This document shows, in pieces, positions 22,356 through 32,992 of a DNA stretch of 64,000 nucleotides (its first letter is position 1; every line of letters begins with the position of its first letter). The stretch is from Meandrina meandrites. Taxonomy: Eukaryota > Cnidaria > Anthozoa > Scleractinia > Meandrinidae. The position numbers and the translations under genes are program-made. The notes beneath the pieces were generated by a model. It worked only from the letters and a program-made list of their open reading frames with translations, ran no database searches and was not told where the DNA came from. The DNA lies in contig OY855903.1 of the NCBI GenBank assembly GCA_963693305.1, positions 36,364,751 to 36,428,750 of the forward strand. Direction: 5' to 3'.

Positions 22356-24562
22356 CCTTTAACCAAATTCACGTGTCACGTATACTTGAAACAAAAAATT
22401 GACGAATCCCGCTTCTTTTCTCGCTATTTTCACCGTCACGGTCTTCTTTTCTCGCTCTTTTCACGCGTCACGGTCTAATTTTTTCCCTCATGACCCGTCA
22501 CGCATAAACCCTTTGCTACCCTCATTGATCTGTCTGTGCTTTTGTGACCCCCAAATATTGTTTTACTAATAGATACAGAAAACAGATAAGTACTGTTAAA
22601 CCTACCCACAGATAACACTGCTGCAACAAAATTGTTGTGCAGTGTGTCCTTCAGTGACTGCAATACATCGTTGAGTGCTTTCTTGTTGAAAGGGAGGAGG
22701 ATCTCTGGGGTTTTAATCTTCTCATCGACGAGCTCTTCCACCCAGAGAAACTCCCTCTCTCCCTCGGGCACCAGCTGGCCATTGCTTAAGTGGACATCAG
22801 CCCCAATTACCCAGTCTTCAGAATTTTCTTGCCGCCCAATTGTTGTGGCTGCCTTGAATGTATCATGGCAGTTTTCATTTCTGCAATTTCTATTAATGAC
22901 ATTTAACTGGAATTAAAAAGGTCAAGATCAAGAGAAAGCTTAAGCGCAATCATTGATACCATATACATGTAAAGAACTTATTTCTCATTACTATGCATTC
23001 AAAATTCACAATTCAGAAATTTTGATTAATTATTATGCTTGATAAATATGTGAACTTAGTTGCAGCCAAAGTTGTAACGTATGTGACCGTCTGTTTTACA
23101 ACCGTGAAAATATTTTGAATGAAAAATTATGCGGACCCCCGAGGGCGTTATCCACCTCGACCTCTGGCTCAGGTGGATAACACCCTTATTGGTAATACAT
23201 TACATGTTCACTGTGCAGCAAGTAAACAAATCACATAGAAAATAAAAGCTAATTATCAAAATAACAAAAAATAGTGATAACATGCCTACACACATCCTCG
23301 GAAACCCAGGGCTTCAACGGGCTTCTGCTTTTCTTTGTTAAAGTTTTTTGTTTAATACAGTTTAGATTGGTAGGACTGAAATATTCGAGTAATGACAGAA
23401 CGACGTACTACGCCGAAGAAATCGGCGCAAGATCTTTGCCAAATATCAAGCTAAATAGTCTAAATTCGTTTGCTCATGTTGCAAGCTTTCGGTCGATGTC
23501 GTCGCTTTCACCTATACACGACATACACGCTGCCGTGATCTTGTTTTTTCTCAATGACTGGACTTGTTCCATCATTCCGGACGATCATGCTTTGTTCCTC
23601 GTTCATTCCTCTAACGCTTGGAAACAATTCCAAAGCAGTGCAAACTCCTTGCTCGAAGAACTCCATGTAGCGAAAATGTGAGCATCGAAAAGCGAAGAAA
23701 TAAATGTACTGTCCGCGTGATGGGCGCGAACGGTCAAATTCTTTTGTTTTGAAGGTGTTGCAACGTGCGCGTGGGCCATGTCATCCGCTGTTATGTTTAC
23801 AATACTAATTAGCATGCAATAGCTTTTCATTGGCCTCATTTTAAATTTAATTAAAAATGGGGCCAATAGCAGCTCAGAAAAGTAATTGATCGAGAAACCA
23901 TCTGATCTGTATAGAGAAGCTTCCCAGGGCTTCCGCTTTCCCCTTTCCCTTCCCCTCCTCTCTCCCCTCCTTTTTTCCCGCTCCCAGTCTCTCTCTTCCC
24001 TTCCCGTCCCCGTTGAAGCCCGTTGAAGCCCGTTGAAGGGTTTCCGAGGATGGCCTACACACTTCTAGTTATTTTCTTAACATATTTGTAATAAGTAACA
24101 TATCACACTCACCAAAAGTATGATTTCATAATGTCCTTTAAGAACATCCGGAACTCTGATGAGTCAAACTCGCACATCAGTACCCCAGATTGAAATGAAC
24201 TGTTAAGCTCCTCTAAGAATTTGCTTACGCCTCCATTTATCACTTTGCTGGTCCTGAAGAAGCACTTTCTATAAAATATAAATTAGAATTTGACATTTTT
24301 ACTTTGTTTCGAATTAAACTCAATACACGTATTAAAAACAATGTAACGTACATGCATTAACATGTTGAAGTTGGTACCTTTCTTTTCCAGTGATTGAGCA
24401 CTTTATAAGACAGACAAAGCCACTGTCTTGTCCTCCAGCATTCACATGTTTCAGCAAAGACAGTGAGAAACTAGCTCTTTTAAAGTACTTTCGATTGCCA
24501 TTGGAATGTTTCCCCATGACACCCATGGTTCTCTCATTAATCACAAATTCCGTCATGTTCAT
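16972..24562 (-). CDS. Multi-exon P-loop NTPase gene (possible cargo), one in-frame TGA
   Basis: Exons in gene order: 24562-24378, 24268-24113, 22906-22606, 21746-21380, 21108-20847, 20370 to about 20174, 19938-19614 (or an acceptor 14 bp further in), 19214-18762, 17898-17830 and 17066-16972 (stop). Phases agree at all joins from 22906 onward; the 24113 to 22906 join lacks a matching phase, so an exon there is missing or lost. The exon at 21746 has Walker A GEHRLGKT, then a VLDD acidic motif, a VTVNW sensor-like strand and, in the next exon, SRLVMIPF. This order fits SF3/DUF927-like or AAA-type NTPases of mobile elements. The exon at 19214 is very Gln/Ser/Asn-rich (QQQ, QATQHSNS repeats). A TGA at 20191-20193 falls inside an otherwise open frame that would splice in phase (CAAG/GTATAG), suggesting a decayed stop or two separate genes. 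The 5' start is uncertain; the first exon follows an acceptor. I cannot name the function. Confidence 0.55.
17122..17545. mobile_element. GAGGGT-family element, 424 bp, 6-bp duplication TAAACA
   Basis: Ends GAGGGTCGTACAGGGG and CCCCTGTACGACCCTC are perfectly inverted. TAAACA flanks both sides (17116-17121, 17546-17551). The interior is full of CGTGA pentamers (CGTGACCCGTGA). Related to 22314-22523 and 28699-28945. Confidence 0.8.
22314..22523. mobile_element. GAGGGT-family element, 210 bp, 6-bp duplication ATTGAT
   Basis: Ends GAGGGTGGCAAAGGG and CCCTTTGCTACCCTC; ATTGAT at 22308-22313 and 22524-22529. Interior repeats of TCACG/CGTGA. Sits in an intron of the NTPase gene. Confidence 0.78.
23284..23292. 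repeat. Target site duplication GCCTACACA
   Basis: Exact 9-bp direct repeat with 24053-24061. Confidence 0.85.
23293..24052. mobile_element. 760-bp non-autonomous element (MULE-like, 9-bp duplication)
   Basis: The left end CATCCTCGGAAACCCAGGGC and right end (...GGGTTTCCGAGGATG) are inverted. A GTTGAAGCCC word is tandemly repeated inside the right end. The interior has a C/T-rich block at 23930-24010 and no transposase. The insertion lies in an intron of the NTPase gene and may explain the difficulty in joining its exons. Confidence 0.85.
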
Positions 24563-25174
24563 CTAAATAAAAAGAAACATAGATGAATAAGTTTTCTAGC
24601 TATAGCCAGCAAGTTTTTTGTTGTTGTTTACAGGTTGATGGGCCTATAACCCGGGAGCCTTAGGCAGATGGCGAGAGGGTAGTACTGCGCTTTAATAAGC
24701 AGCAGTTTACAGTATTGCATTTCAACTCCTCGCCTCTGATAAAGCCAGGCTTTTTATTCTTAAAAATGTTCAATCTTCTCTTTGACAGGCAGGTTTGAAA
24801 TTCCGCGTCTGTCATGACGCAATAGAGTACACCAAGTTTAATTCTCTTGGGTATCAATTTCTGAAATCCTCTAGCCGCGACAAAAACTTGCAGTTTTGCC
24901 TCTTACGAAGACCATCCGTGTCTACAATGTTGTCATTTTCTTATGCTGTTATATTCGGGAATCTAATACCTGATTCACACCAACAAAACATGTTTAGTTA
25001 AACCAGGTTTAAGAAAATGAAAATCAGCAACAGACAATTGACAGACTAAATTTTACATAGGGTTCAAGTATGCTCTAACTTGTGCTTTCATTGTGCTAAA
25101 TTTGAAGTCGATAAACATCAGTCAGCAACTTCCATGAACAAAACAATTTTAAACCGTGCTTAACTAAAAACCAT
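24563..25174. other. Upstream region of the NTPase gene
   Basis: The minus-strand frame 24857-24660 (TDAEFQTCLSKRRLNIFKNK) looks slightly protein-like and could be a 5' exon, but has no clear donor before its stop. Otherwise AT-rich. Confidence 0.25.
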
Positions 25175-25178
25175 TTAA

Positions 25179-25829
25179 GGTGGCTCGTAGGGGTTTAGAT
25201 ATTTCGGTCTTTGGTATTCTATTGCAGCTACACCAATAACGTTGAGGTTAAACTTTTAGTACAACTTTGTAAAGGTTTTACCAATGAACAAATTGCAGTT
25301 GCTGTGACGTCAAAATTCGTTGCCATGGCAACACCATATGAGGTCAAATATACCTTATTCTCGACTCTTTGAGGCTAATAACTTTAAAACTAGACGGTGA
25401 AAGTTTTTGTTTTTCATATATGTTTGTCTACTGAGTAACACAAGTAATCTAACAATGTTTTAACAAATTCTGTAGGTGGGGTTCAGAGCCACCTTAAATT
25501 AGTGAAAAAATGACGTGGCTTCGAATCCTACCTACAGATTTTTGTGAAAATTTGCAAAAAATTTTCTTTTGTCAGTTGGATAAAAATATATCAAAAACAA
25601 GAACTTTCACCGAGTAGTTTTAGAGTTATTAGGTCAAAAATAGGGTATCTTTGGCCTCATCTGACGTTGCCATGGCAACGATTTTTGACGTTACAATGAC
25701 GTCAATTTGTCCATTGGTAAAACTTGTACAAGTCTGTACTAAAGGATTTTCCAAAACATTATTGGTATAGCTGTGATAGAACACCTAAAACAGGCATGTC
25801 TAATTCTGACTAAACTGTTATGAGCCACC
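25179..25829. mobile_element. TTAA-flanked element pair in inverted arrangement
   Basis: TTAA at 25175-25178 and 25830-25833. Outer ends are GGTGGCTC and GAGCCACC. A second GAGCCACC-TTAA at 25486-25497 shows that 25179-25493 is one full copy; the right part is a diverged copy in opposite orientation (shared inverted words such as GTTGCCATGGCAAC, TTTTACCAATG, GAAAGTTTTTG). TTAA target choice fits piggyBac or Kolobok-type elements. Non-coding. Confidence 0.8.
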
Positions 25830-26060
25830 TTAAACATGTTTAAGCTTTGGTGTGAATGGGGCATAAATGACCTTTGAAGTATGTGCATTCTCATGAATGA
25901 TTGTCGACTTCAGTCTTCACATGCATACTCTTTAAATAAATACATGTATGATGAGAGCAAAGGTCCTGCGCGACCTTTGCGACCCAATAGAACTTTGTTG
26001 TGACAAAGGAAAAGTGCAGGGCTCTAAGATAATGTACAATGATGCAATGTGTACGCCATT

Positions 26061-26292
26061 AGAGAGGTTAAGCGTGACGTTTATGGCAAACGGCAAACGG
26101 CAAAAATCGAACTTTTGGTGTCTGATTTTAGCCGTTTGTACAATTTAGGGAAATTGTTTGCATTTACAGTGATTAAGGGATTTTTTTTCTATTTTTCGAC
26201 TGGCTTTATTTAAGTGCTAAGGAAAAAGTGAGCAAAATCAGAATTAGTTTTGCCGTTTGCCGTTCGCCGTAAACGTCATGCTTAACCTCTCT
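26061..26292. mobile_element. 232-bp inverted-repeat element, AGAGAGGTTAAGC ends
   Basis: About 45-bp inverted ends: AGAGAGGTTAAGCGTGACGT at left, matched at the right by the reverse complement (ACGTCATGCTTAACCTCTCT). Internal GCAAACG/CGTTTGC words are repeated. Flanked by ATT on both sides (possible 3-bp duplication). Confidence 0.8.
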
Positions 26293-26393
26293 ATTGTTCA
26301 CCGCGGTCAAACGTCTTAGGCTGTTTTTGTTTTCTTATTTCGAGAGAAATCATTCACGTTAACGTGGGAGCATCAGTAAGGATATGTAAAATA

Positions 26394-27266
26394 CCGTATT
26401 TACCCGTGTATAAGTCGACCTTTTTTTACCTCAAAATCGGTCCAAAAAATCGTCCTCGACTTATACATGGGTCAAAATTTTCGACCCAAGCACCAGTTAA
26501 ATAAATTCTGCACAATTAGCATAACAATTGTTTTTATATGTTATCAAACATCGTGTAAACAACAGTACAGGTTACAATGTCCTTTCGCTTTGCTGTGTCG
26601 TTAAATTGGCAGTTCAAGTTGGAATTCCTTACGATTTGTCCGCTTAATATAAACCTGAATGCTGTAGAGACTCACTGGCACAAGGTTTGAATAAAGGGCT
26701 GACAGTTTCCACTCAAAAAGCTGTAAAATCCACTACAGAAAAGCATCTTTCTGCATGATCTTTCTCGCTTCGAACTTCGCTACTTAGTAACCTGGCATGA
26801 TGCAAGCACATGTAGTCATTAGTTACCAGTACCTCACCAATTTTGTAGCTTGGTTACCAAGTACCACGAGCAAGCTTGGCACTTTGTTTATCGAGTCATT
26901 TTCAAAGGTTTTTGGTGTAACTTGGTGTTTTGCTTGTCTTCTAAAGCCACTACTATCTCTCCACAATTACAAAGGTTCGTTTCTGATTATTGTGTTTGAT
27001 TTTTTAAGCCTGTTTCAAAAATTATGGACAAAATGCCTGATAAACATGTGTTGTAAAAACGCTCGCGTAAGCACGATAATAAACTCCACATTGAAACTTG
27101 CTGTGACTTTTTCATTAAGTACCTCTACATGAAAGAAAATTCTAAGAAGCAAAGGGTTAGTTTTCTAGGAAGATTCTTACTTAGAAACGAAAAAATGTTA
27201 GTTTATGGCCTCAAAAATAGGGGGTCGACTTATACACGGGATCGACTTATACTAGGGTAAATACGG
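26394..27266. mobile_element. 873-bp non-autonomous element with CCGTATTTACCC ends
   Basis: The left end CCGTATTTACCCGTGTATAA and right end (TTATACTAGGGTAAATACGG, itself preceded by GGTCGACTTATACACGGG) are inverted; TA flanks both sides. The plus-strand open frame inside (26797-27132) is hydrophobic and unlike a transposase. Confidence 0.75.
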
Positions 27267-28214
27267 TAGCTGCTGAGGGTAAATATATTTTTCAGTTCCC
27301 TCAAGCGGGATTCTTTACTTTTAAAATGCTCCGCACCCGAACAAAATTGCTTTGACAAAAATTATGGCGCCGACAGTCCGCATTTCGGCGTTTTTAAACA
27401 CTTAGAACTTTTTTAGTAAAGTTCCAAACAATTTAGTAAACCAGGAGAATACTTGTAAGTATCAAACTTTGAGTGAAAATGAAAACCTTATCTTTGAAGT
27501 AGTAGTTTTCTTATTTTTTACGTTTTACCGCGGTGAAACGCCATTGTGTGTTGATATTATTTTACCGCCAAAATGAAGCGCGGAATTTTGGACAATTATT
27601 CAAATATATTCCAACATTTTGGCACTTTCAGGTTCTCATCCTTTTTAAAAATCAAGTCAATATCATCAATTAAAGTTTAAAATGAACACCTACCAAATCT
27701 GCACACACTTGGTCGACGGTCGAAGAACAGCTTGATTTCGAAACTTGGATGATTGTGAGCTTTCTTTGGCGCGCGAACTCTTTGATATTCCCTCCAAAGG
27801 TATTTCGAGATCGCTATTGGCCAGATATCATCATGTGGCCAATTACGTCATGTGTAGACTTCCAAGAGAGTATCGCCTTTCCTTTTGAACTTTGCTCAGC
27901 TCAGTATTCTACACGCATGTCACGGGGCATCTACATGAGAAATTGGAGATGTTCAGGAGGACAAAAAGGAGTATAGAAATCCGAGACGCCGAGACCCTCA
28001 TTTATAATCTGAGACCGACTTCACAATTTTTTTCAAATCCGAGCCTGAGACTGCGATTCAAAAATTCGAGCGAGCGACGCCGCGATCTAGAAATAACAGC
28101 GCGAGACTGTTGCAAAGCTCTGTTGCTCTCTGTTTTGCTGTTGTTGTTGCCGTTGTTTTTCTACATGGTTAATTTTACAGTGAGCTGGTAGAAAACTAGC
28201 TGTTCTTTCGCTCC
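27267..28214. other. No gene resolved
   Basis: AT-rich to moderately mixed sequence. Short frames near 27749-28191 do not resemble known proteins. Confidence 0.3.
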
Positions 28215-28227
28215 AGCAAACCCTTGT

Positions 28228-28460
28228 TCTAATGGCAGCCAGCCAGTCAGCTATATTCAGCAAGTAAGCCAGCCAGCCAGCTTATAGACCTTATAGTTGA
28301 GTGATTTTCCCAGCCAGGTAACCAGCCAGCTTTCAGCTGACTAATTTTCCCAGCCAGTTGACCAGCCAGCTTCCAGCAGACCAATTTTCCCAGCCAGCCA
28401 ACCAGCTTCTAACTGACTAATTTTCCCAGCCAGTCACTTTAATAGCTGACCCATATATTC
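28228..28460. repeat. CCAGCCAG minisatellite
   Basis: Four or five imperfect copies of a unit of about 50 bp built from CAGCCAG words and CTGACTAATTTTCCCAGCCA. Related CCCAGCCAGG words recur at 29050-29165. Confidence 0.75.
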
Positions 28461-28698
28461 ACTCATTCAGCCAGCTAATCAGATAAGCACTGGCAGGCTA
28501 CATGACCTATATGAGCTTATTGTATTATTCTTTTTTCTGTTTGAATCATAATGCTTTGGTAAAAGTTAAAACAAAATAAGTGTGGAACAGTAGCGATTTG
28601 AGATTACGATTCTCATGGTAAAGAAATGCGCTCTTGCGCTTGATTTACTGAGCCTCGTGCAGACTTTATTGACATGCGTAAAAACATGTTCCTTGTAT

Positions 28699-28945
28699 GA
28701 GGGTGGTAAAGGGTATTTTCTTGACCTGTGATCGGCCATTTTAATTTCCCGTGAAATGTGAAAAGGCTATTTTTTTCCTCGAGCATCGTGACTTCTATAG
28801 TCGCCGTGAACCGTGATGTTCCAAAACGTTCTCTCATATTCTTTGTGAAGCGCGAAATGCCAGTCATATTTTTCGTGATTTGTGAAAGAGCTGTTTTATT
28901 TTCCGTGAAACCTGATCTATACTCCCCCCCCCCTTTACCGCCCTC
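28699..28945. mobile_element. GAGGGT-family element, 247 bp, 6-bp duplication TTGTAT
   Basis: Ends GAGGGTGGTAAAGGG and CCCTTTACCGCCCTC; TTGTAT at 28693-28698 and 28946-28951. Interior CGTGA/GTGAA words as in the other two copies. Confidence 0.8.
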
Positions 28946-29599
28946 TTGTATACACAAAAGTCAATTACTTCCGGCTATGTAGACTGCCAGGGCATTTTGA
29001 CATTTTGATATTTTGTGTTGATCATAACATTTTTTCAATTTTCTTCCAGTCTTGTACCCAGCTAGGCAAGTAAAAATACTGTTTTCCCCAGCCAGGCAGG
29101 TGGAAATACTGTTTTTCCGAAATGTCCCAGCCAGGTGGGTTGAAAATGTATTTCTCTCAGCCAGCTGAGAAGTGCATGAAGAACAGCTTTTCTGTGGAAC
29201 AGCTCCCTTTTGTCCTCCTGGATGTTATCTAGAAAGAGAAGGCGAGATGGTAGGTTTTTTAAGTAGTATTGCACATAACTATCTAACCGCAGCAAATATC
29301 ATCCAAATAATGAGCGAAACAAGTAAACATTTCTAAGGGACGGACCATTAGAAAAGTGATGGGGGATGGGAAAAAGAAAAAAATTCATGCAAGGCAAAAT
29401 GTCCGAAAAAAAAAATTAATGCATGGAAAAACCTAACGAAAAAAATTCATGCACAAAATGGGTCGCATTTTGATTCTAAATCAGAATTATAATTCTTCTC
29501 GAAGAGTGTTCCAAAATTCACCAAATGGCATTAGAGCATGTCTAGATTTTCAAAATTTTTCCGGGGTAGGATTTCCCCGGACCACCCAACGGAAATGGG

Positions 29600-29870
29600 C
29601 CACCCACCATTTTAATACGGTAGGAGTAATTTGCCGAACGTCGAACGCACAATGCCAAACGCAGAACGCGAACCAAAATCACCGAAACAAGCAAAAACCA
29701 ACCGGAGTGCTATCTAGGTTAACCGGAGTGTACCTTGCACTCAGGTTAGTCTAAAAATCACTCCGGTTAGCCTAAGAAAGGCCCAGGTTAGCCTGTTTGC
29801 GGTTAGCTCTCAGTAATGGTTATGGTCTTTCGCGTTCGGCGTTCGCAAAGCTACCCCTGCCGATTTTAAT
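29600..29870. mobile_element. Nested foldback with GCCGAACG / CGTTCGGC arms
   Basis: TTTGCCGAACGTCGAACGC-type words at left pair with GCGTTCGGCGTTCGCAAAG at right. The centre has repeated AACCGGAGTG and AGGTTAGCC words. Exact borders unclear. Confidence 0.5.
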
Positions 29871-30059
29871 ACCGTCACAATCAGTGCTAACGTTTGGGTC
29901 CCCTCACCTCAAAATGCATTCCTACGGGCCTGACAGGTGTATGAATTATGCAAACTTTCACTATACACCTGTAAACTACTACTTACTTTTTGTCATAAAA
30001 TCGATGGAAAGTAATGTTAACAAGCTATGTATTTAATGAATCAAAGTACCGGTAGCACT

Positions 30060-31143
30060 CAGGCGGTGTTGGACACGCTTCACGTGACATTTTTTGACCA
30101 ATCATACGTCACCTTGGTAGAAGCAGTGGCGGACAATTTTTTCATCGGATTTTAAGAAGGTCTCATCTCCTTCGTGCGATTTCGGCGAAATTTTAACATT
30201 TTAACGGACTGTTTTCTTGGAGCTTGAAGAATAATATCTAGGCCAGTCATTCGTCAAGTTCTGAATTAAGGGAAACGATTTTGCTATCAAAACTAGTCAA
30301 CTGAAATCATGCTATATTGTAAATGTTTGGCTGGCGCGCTTGTTGGACATGCATGAACATTTGCTCATTCCTTTACAAACAAGGATCAGTACTGTAGATT
30401 ATTTTTGCATAGAACTTAAGTTCGATAGTTCAACTATAAGAAAAGTACGGTGGGCCCGGGTGGGCCTCGCCGTTTTAACGGTCAAATTTGGAGTTGAAGT
30501 TGGGGGTTCTTCCTTGATTTGTCACTTACTTCTCTTCCCGTATTCCCGCATTCGCGGGAATTGATGGTGTGAATTCTGTCGATGTTTTATCACGAAAAGA
30601 GCCTAAATTTGTACCCCTGTTTATTGTATTTAATTTTAATGTTTTCTTGCTATTTTTGTTTTTGTAGTGTTTATATCATCCTTTTGTTTGGCCGATATTT
30701 GACATATCAAAACGGCCTTTGGGCCATCCAAGTGGCAAACACTCGTAATAAACAACCCAGCGAAAAATCCATCAAAACCACGATAGGGCGAACTGTTTTG
30801 GCCAGCAGTACATCGACGTACTTTATACACAACTCGACATATCTTAAAAAGAAAGCGCCGAAGTTAAGTTCGATTTCAGCCCGCTGAGATCGATCACAAA
30901 CATGCTAGAATTGAATATAATTTCCAATAGTCGATGTACCGCGATGTTTCGACTCCCAATATGAGTTGTTCCGCACATAAAATGGCCCACGAAGATTTGA
31001 TATGGATTTCCTCCGATATTTCTTTCAGCATAGGAATATCTTCTCACCGCGAGGACATGTTTACAGTCCGACGATCAGACGATAATGAGTGCAGTCGAAA
31101 ATTTCTTCCAGCATGCTTTGCGAGTCGTGTCCAACACCGCCTG
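30060..31143. mobile_element. 1,084-bp nested element, 9-bp duplication GGTAGCACT
   Basis: Perfect ends CAGGCGGTGTTGGACACG and its reverse complement; GGTAGCACT at 30051-30059 and 31144-31152. The interior has only short frames. MULE-like by duplication length; hAT-like by its CAG start, but the duplication is 9, not 8. Confidence 0.85.
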
Positions 31144-31330
31144 GGTAGCACTGTTTTTAATTAATTCAGTAGCAAATTGTGCATGAAGCAGATTTAATTA
31201 AAAAAAATTCGTGCATAGGGCTGCAGCCAAAAAAATTTTTGCACAGGCAATGGGCCAAAAAATAATTCTTGCAAGCCAAAAATCCCTCTTCCCCTCCCCC
31301 CCCATCAGTTTTGTAATGGTCCGTCCCTAA

Positions 31331-31810
31331 CAGTAATTGGACCAAGTAAAGTGCAATTCCTATAGGAATTCACAAGATTTCGAGTGAAATATTTTTGTTT
31401 TAATTTCTTCTGCACAAGTATAAACATTTATTGTCCGGTTCTTTAATTAAAACTATCAAATCGAGCTTCATCAATGAAATTTACTCTACTGCAATACTTC
31501 TTAACCTTTTAATATACCAGGGATACGATTATTTCCCCACAGCACGTTTCAACTTAACACTGTATAAACAGGTACTAGATGAGAAAGGAAACTAACAAAA
31601 CGGTTTAGCCTAAGATACTTAGAAAACGGCAGGATATTTACTGTCAGAATCTTGTGGATTAAAGCAAATTCTAGCTATGTTAACAGAATAATGGTTTTCT
31701 ATTCTTTCTTTGGGAGTGCTATACCACTTTTGCGCCACGTTGAACGAATCCGTGTTAAAAATTCTTCAAGCAGCGGACTGAACGATCTTTCACTCGGTGA
31801 ACTACGTACT
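31331..31810. other. No gene or repeat resolved
   Basis: AT-rich spacer between the TAA element and the SINE. Confidence 0.3.
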
Positions 31811-31975
31811 AGATTTAAATTGAAATGAAGATCTGTCCATCGCAGTTGTGATCGCAATTTAAGCAATTGTAAATTAAGCCAGAAAAAAATATTTCGGGGG
31901 CTTCAAAGGGACTCGAGCCCGTGACCTTAGCGCTTCAGAGCACGTGGTCTACCAACTGAGCATTGAAGACCCATG
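31811..31975 (-). mobile_element. tRNA-derived SINE
   Basis: The minus strand starts with a tRNA-like head (GGGTCTTCAATGCTCAGTTG) with a good A box (TGCTCAGTTGGTAGA) and B box (GGCTCGAGTCCC), then a non-tRNA tail with paired AATTGC...GCAATT words. The anticodon stem is mispaired, so it is not a working tRNA. RNA polymerase III would use the internal boxes. Confidence 0.6.
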
Positions 31976-32237
31976 CATCGAGAGCAGATTTACTAACTTA
32001 AGTTTGGAACGTTTGAGAAAAATACGAGAAAAAAATCTCCATCAGAGTAAAATCTTTGCAGTAACTGTAGCTCTTTGGAGTAATCTTGTGAACTGAGAAC
32101 ATTAAAGACAAATAATCCACTCCTGGAGAAGAACTGTTATTTTATTTTATTTCATTTTATTTTATCATATTTGTAATCATTTTATTTCAGTACTGCAGAA
32201 AAGTGGGGCCTCCCCCAGTCCCTCCCTCCCCGCTCCC

Positions 32238-32281
32238 TGTAACTCCATACAACAACAACAACAAAAACAACAACAACAAGC
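32238..32281. repeat. (CAA)n microsatellite
   Basis: About ten CAA/ACA triplets in a row, with small interruptions, close to the LINE insertion site. Confidence 0.8.
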
Positions 32282-32318
32282 GTTATTGGCATGACTATAA
32301 GTACATACAGTATTGCAA

Positions 32319-32331
32319 AAGCGTAAAACTT
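32319..32331. repeat. L1 target site duplication AAGCGTAAAACTT (3' side)
   Basis: Exact 13-bp match to 38107-38119; it is followed directly by the T-run that is the poly(A) of the minus-strand LINE. Confidence 0.88.
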
Positions 32332-32419
32332 TTTTTTTTTTTTTTCTATTTTTAGTTATTTATTGTGATTACACAGCCTCAGGCAAGTAAGTGAATACAA
32401 TTCTCCCATACATAGCGCA

Positions 32420-32717
32420 TTTGACCACCCTGTTGCAATATGTTGGATAGTTTTGTTGTATCAAGTTTGAAAATGGTCATATTTTTCGTGCAACATTTTT
32501 TGATATTGCATGATGTTGTGCTCGTTTGGCCACGTTCCAATCTCGTTCCCAGAGTCCACATTCACCTTGTCCCGTTCCGCCGGACGAAAGTAACGCAGGC
32601 TCTTGGTATGAGACTGGCTACGTTCGTGACGTTGCAGTCGAGAATGCGCACTAGTTTGATTTGCTATTTCAAATCGCCATCTAACATGTTGCAACATTTT
32701 GTAACAGGGTGGCCAAA
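32420..32717. mobile_element. Inverted-repeat element nested in the LINE 3' UTR
   Basis: TTTGACCACCCTGTTGCAA at left and its imperfect reverse complement (TTGTAACAGGGTGGCCAAA) at right, about 300 bp. Borders approximate. A second T-run (32729-32754) follows. Confidence 0.55.
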
Positions 32718-32992
32718 CGTGTGCAACATTTTTTTTTTTTTTTTTTTTTTTTTTCGCCTAAGCATAATTACACTTTATACAACCATTAATTTATTGACAA
32801 TGTTGTTTTTTGTAATTCTAGTGCGCGTTTCTACATTCCAAGAAGTTGCTTAGAGTAACACATATCGTCGCATAAAAAAGTATAAACACTAAACAAATAA
32901 AAAAGACAAAAGGGAGCATTTACCACACTGTATTCTTCTTTTAACTTAGAATAAGAGTAGTGTAGAGGGCCAGAGAACAGCGTTGTTGCATG

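Larger units (their letters stand above)
29337..31327. mobile_element. 1,991-bp element with GGGACGGACCATT ends and TAA duplication
   Basis: Left GGGACGGACCATTAGAAAAG and right (TTTTGTAATGGTCCGTCCC) are inverted; TAA at 29334-29336 and 31328-31330. Subterminal AAAAAATTCATGCA words recur at both ends. A 3-bp TAA duplication fits PIF/Harbinger-like insertion. There is no transposase, but two other elements are nested inside (about 29600-29870 and 30060-31143). Confidence 0.82.

Noticed and set aside
29449..30564. Several 70-110-codon frames inside the TAA element
   Set aside because: They cross element borders and inverted repeats and show no motif of a transposase.
31893..31970. Functional tRNA gene on the minus strand
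   Set aside because: A and B boxes are good, but the anticodon stem does not pair and a SINE-like tail follows, so it is annotated as a SINE.
32729..32754. Long T-run as the LINE poly(A)
   Set aside because: The T-run at 32332-32345 directly follows the 13-bp duplication that matches 38107-38119, so that one is the true end; the other lies inside the 3' UTR.
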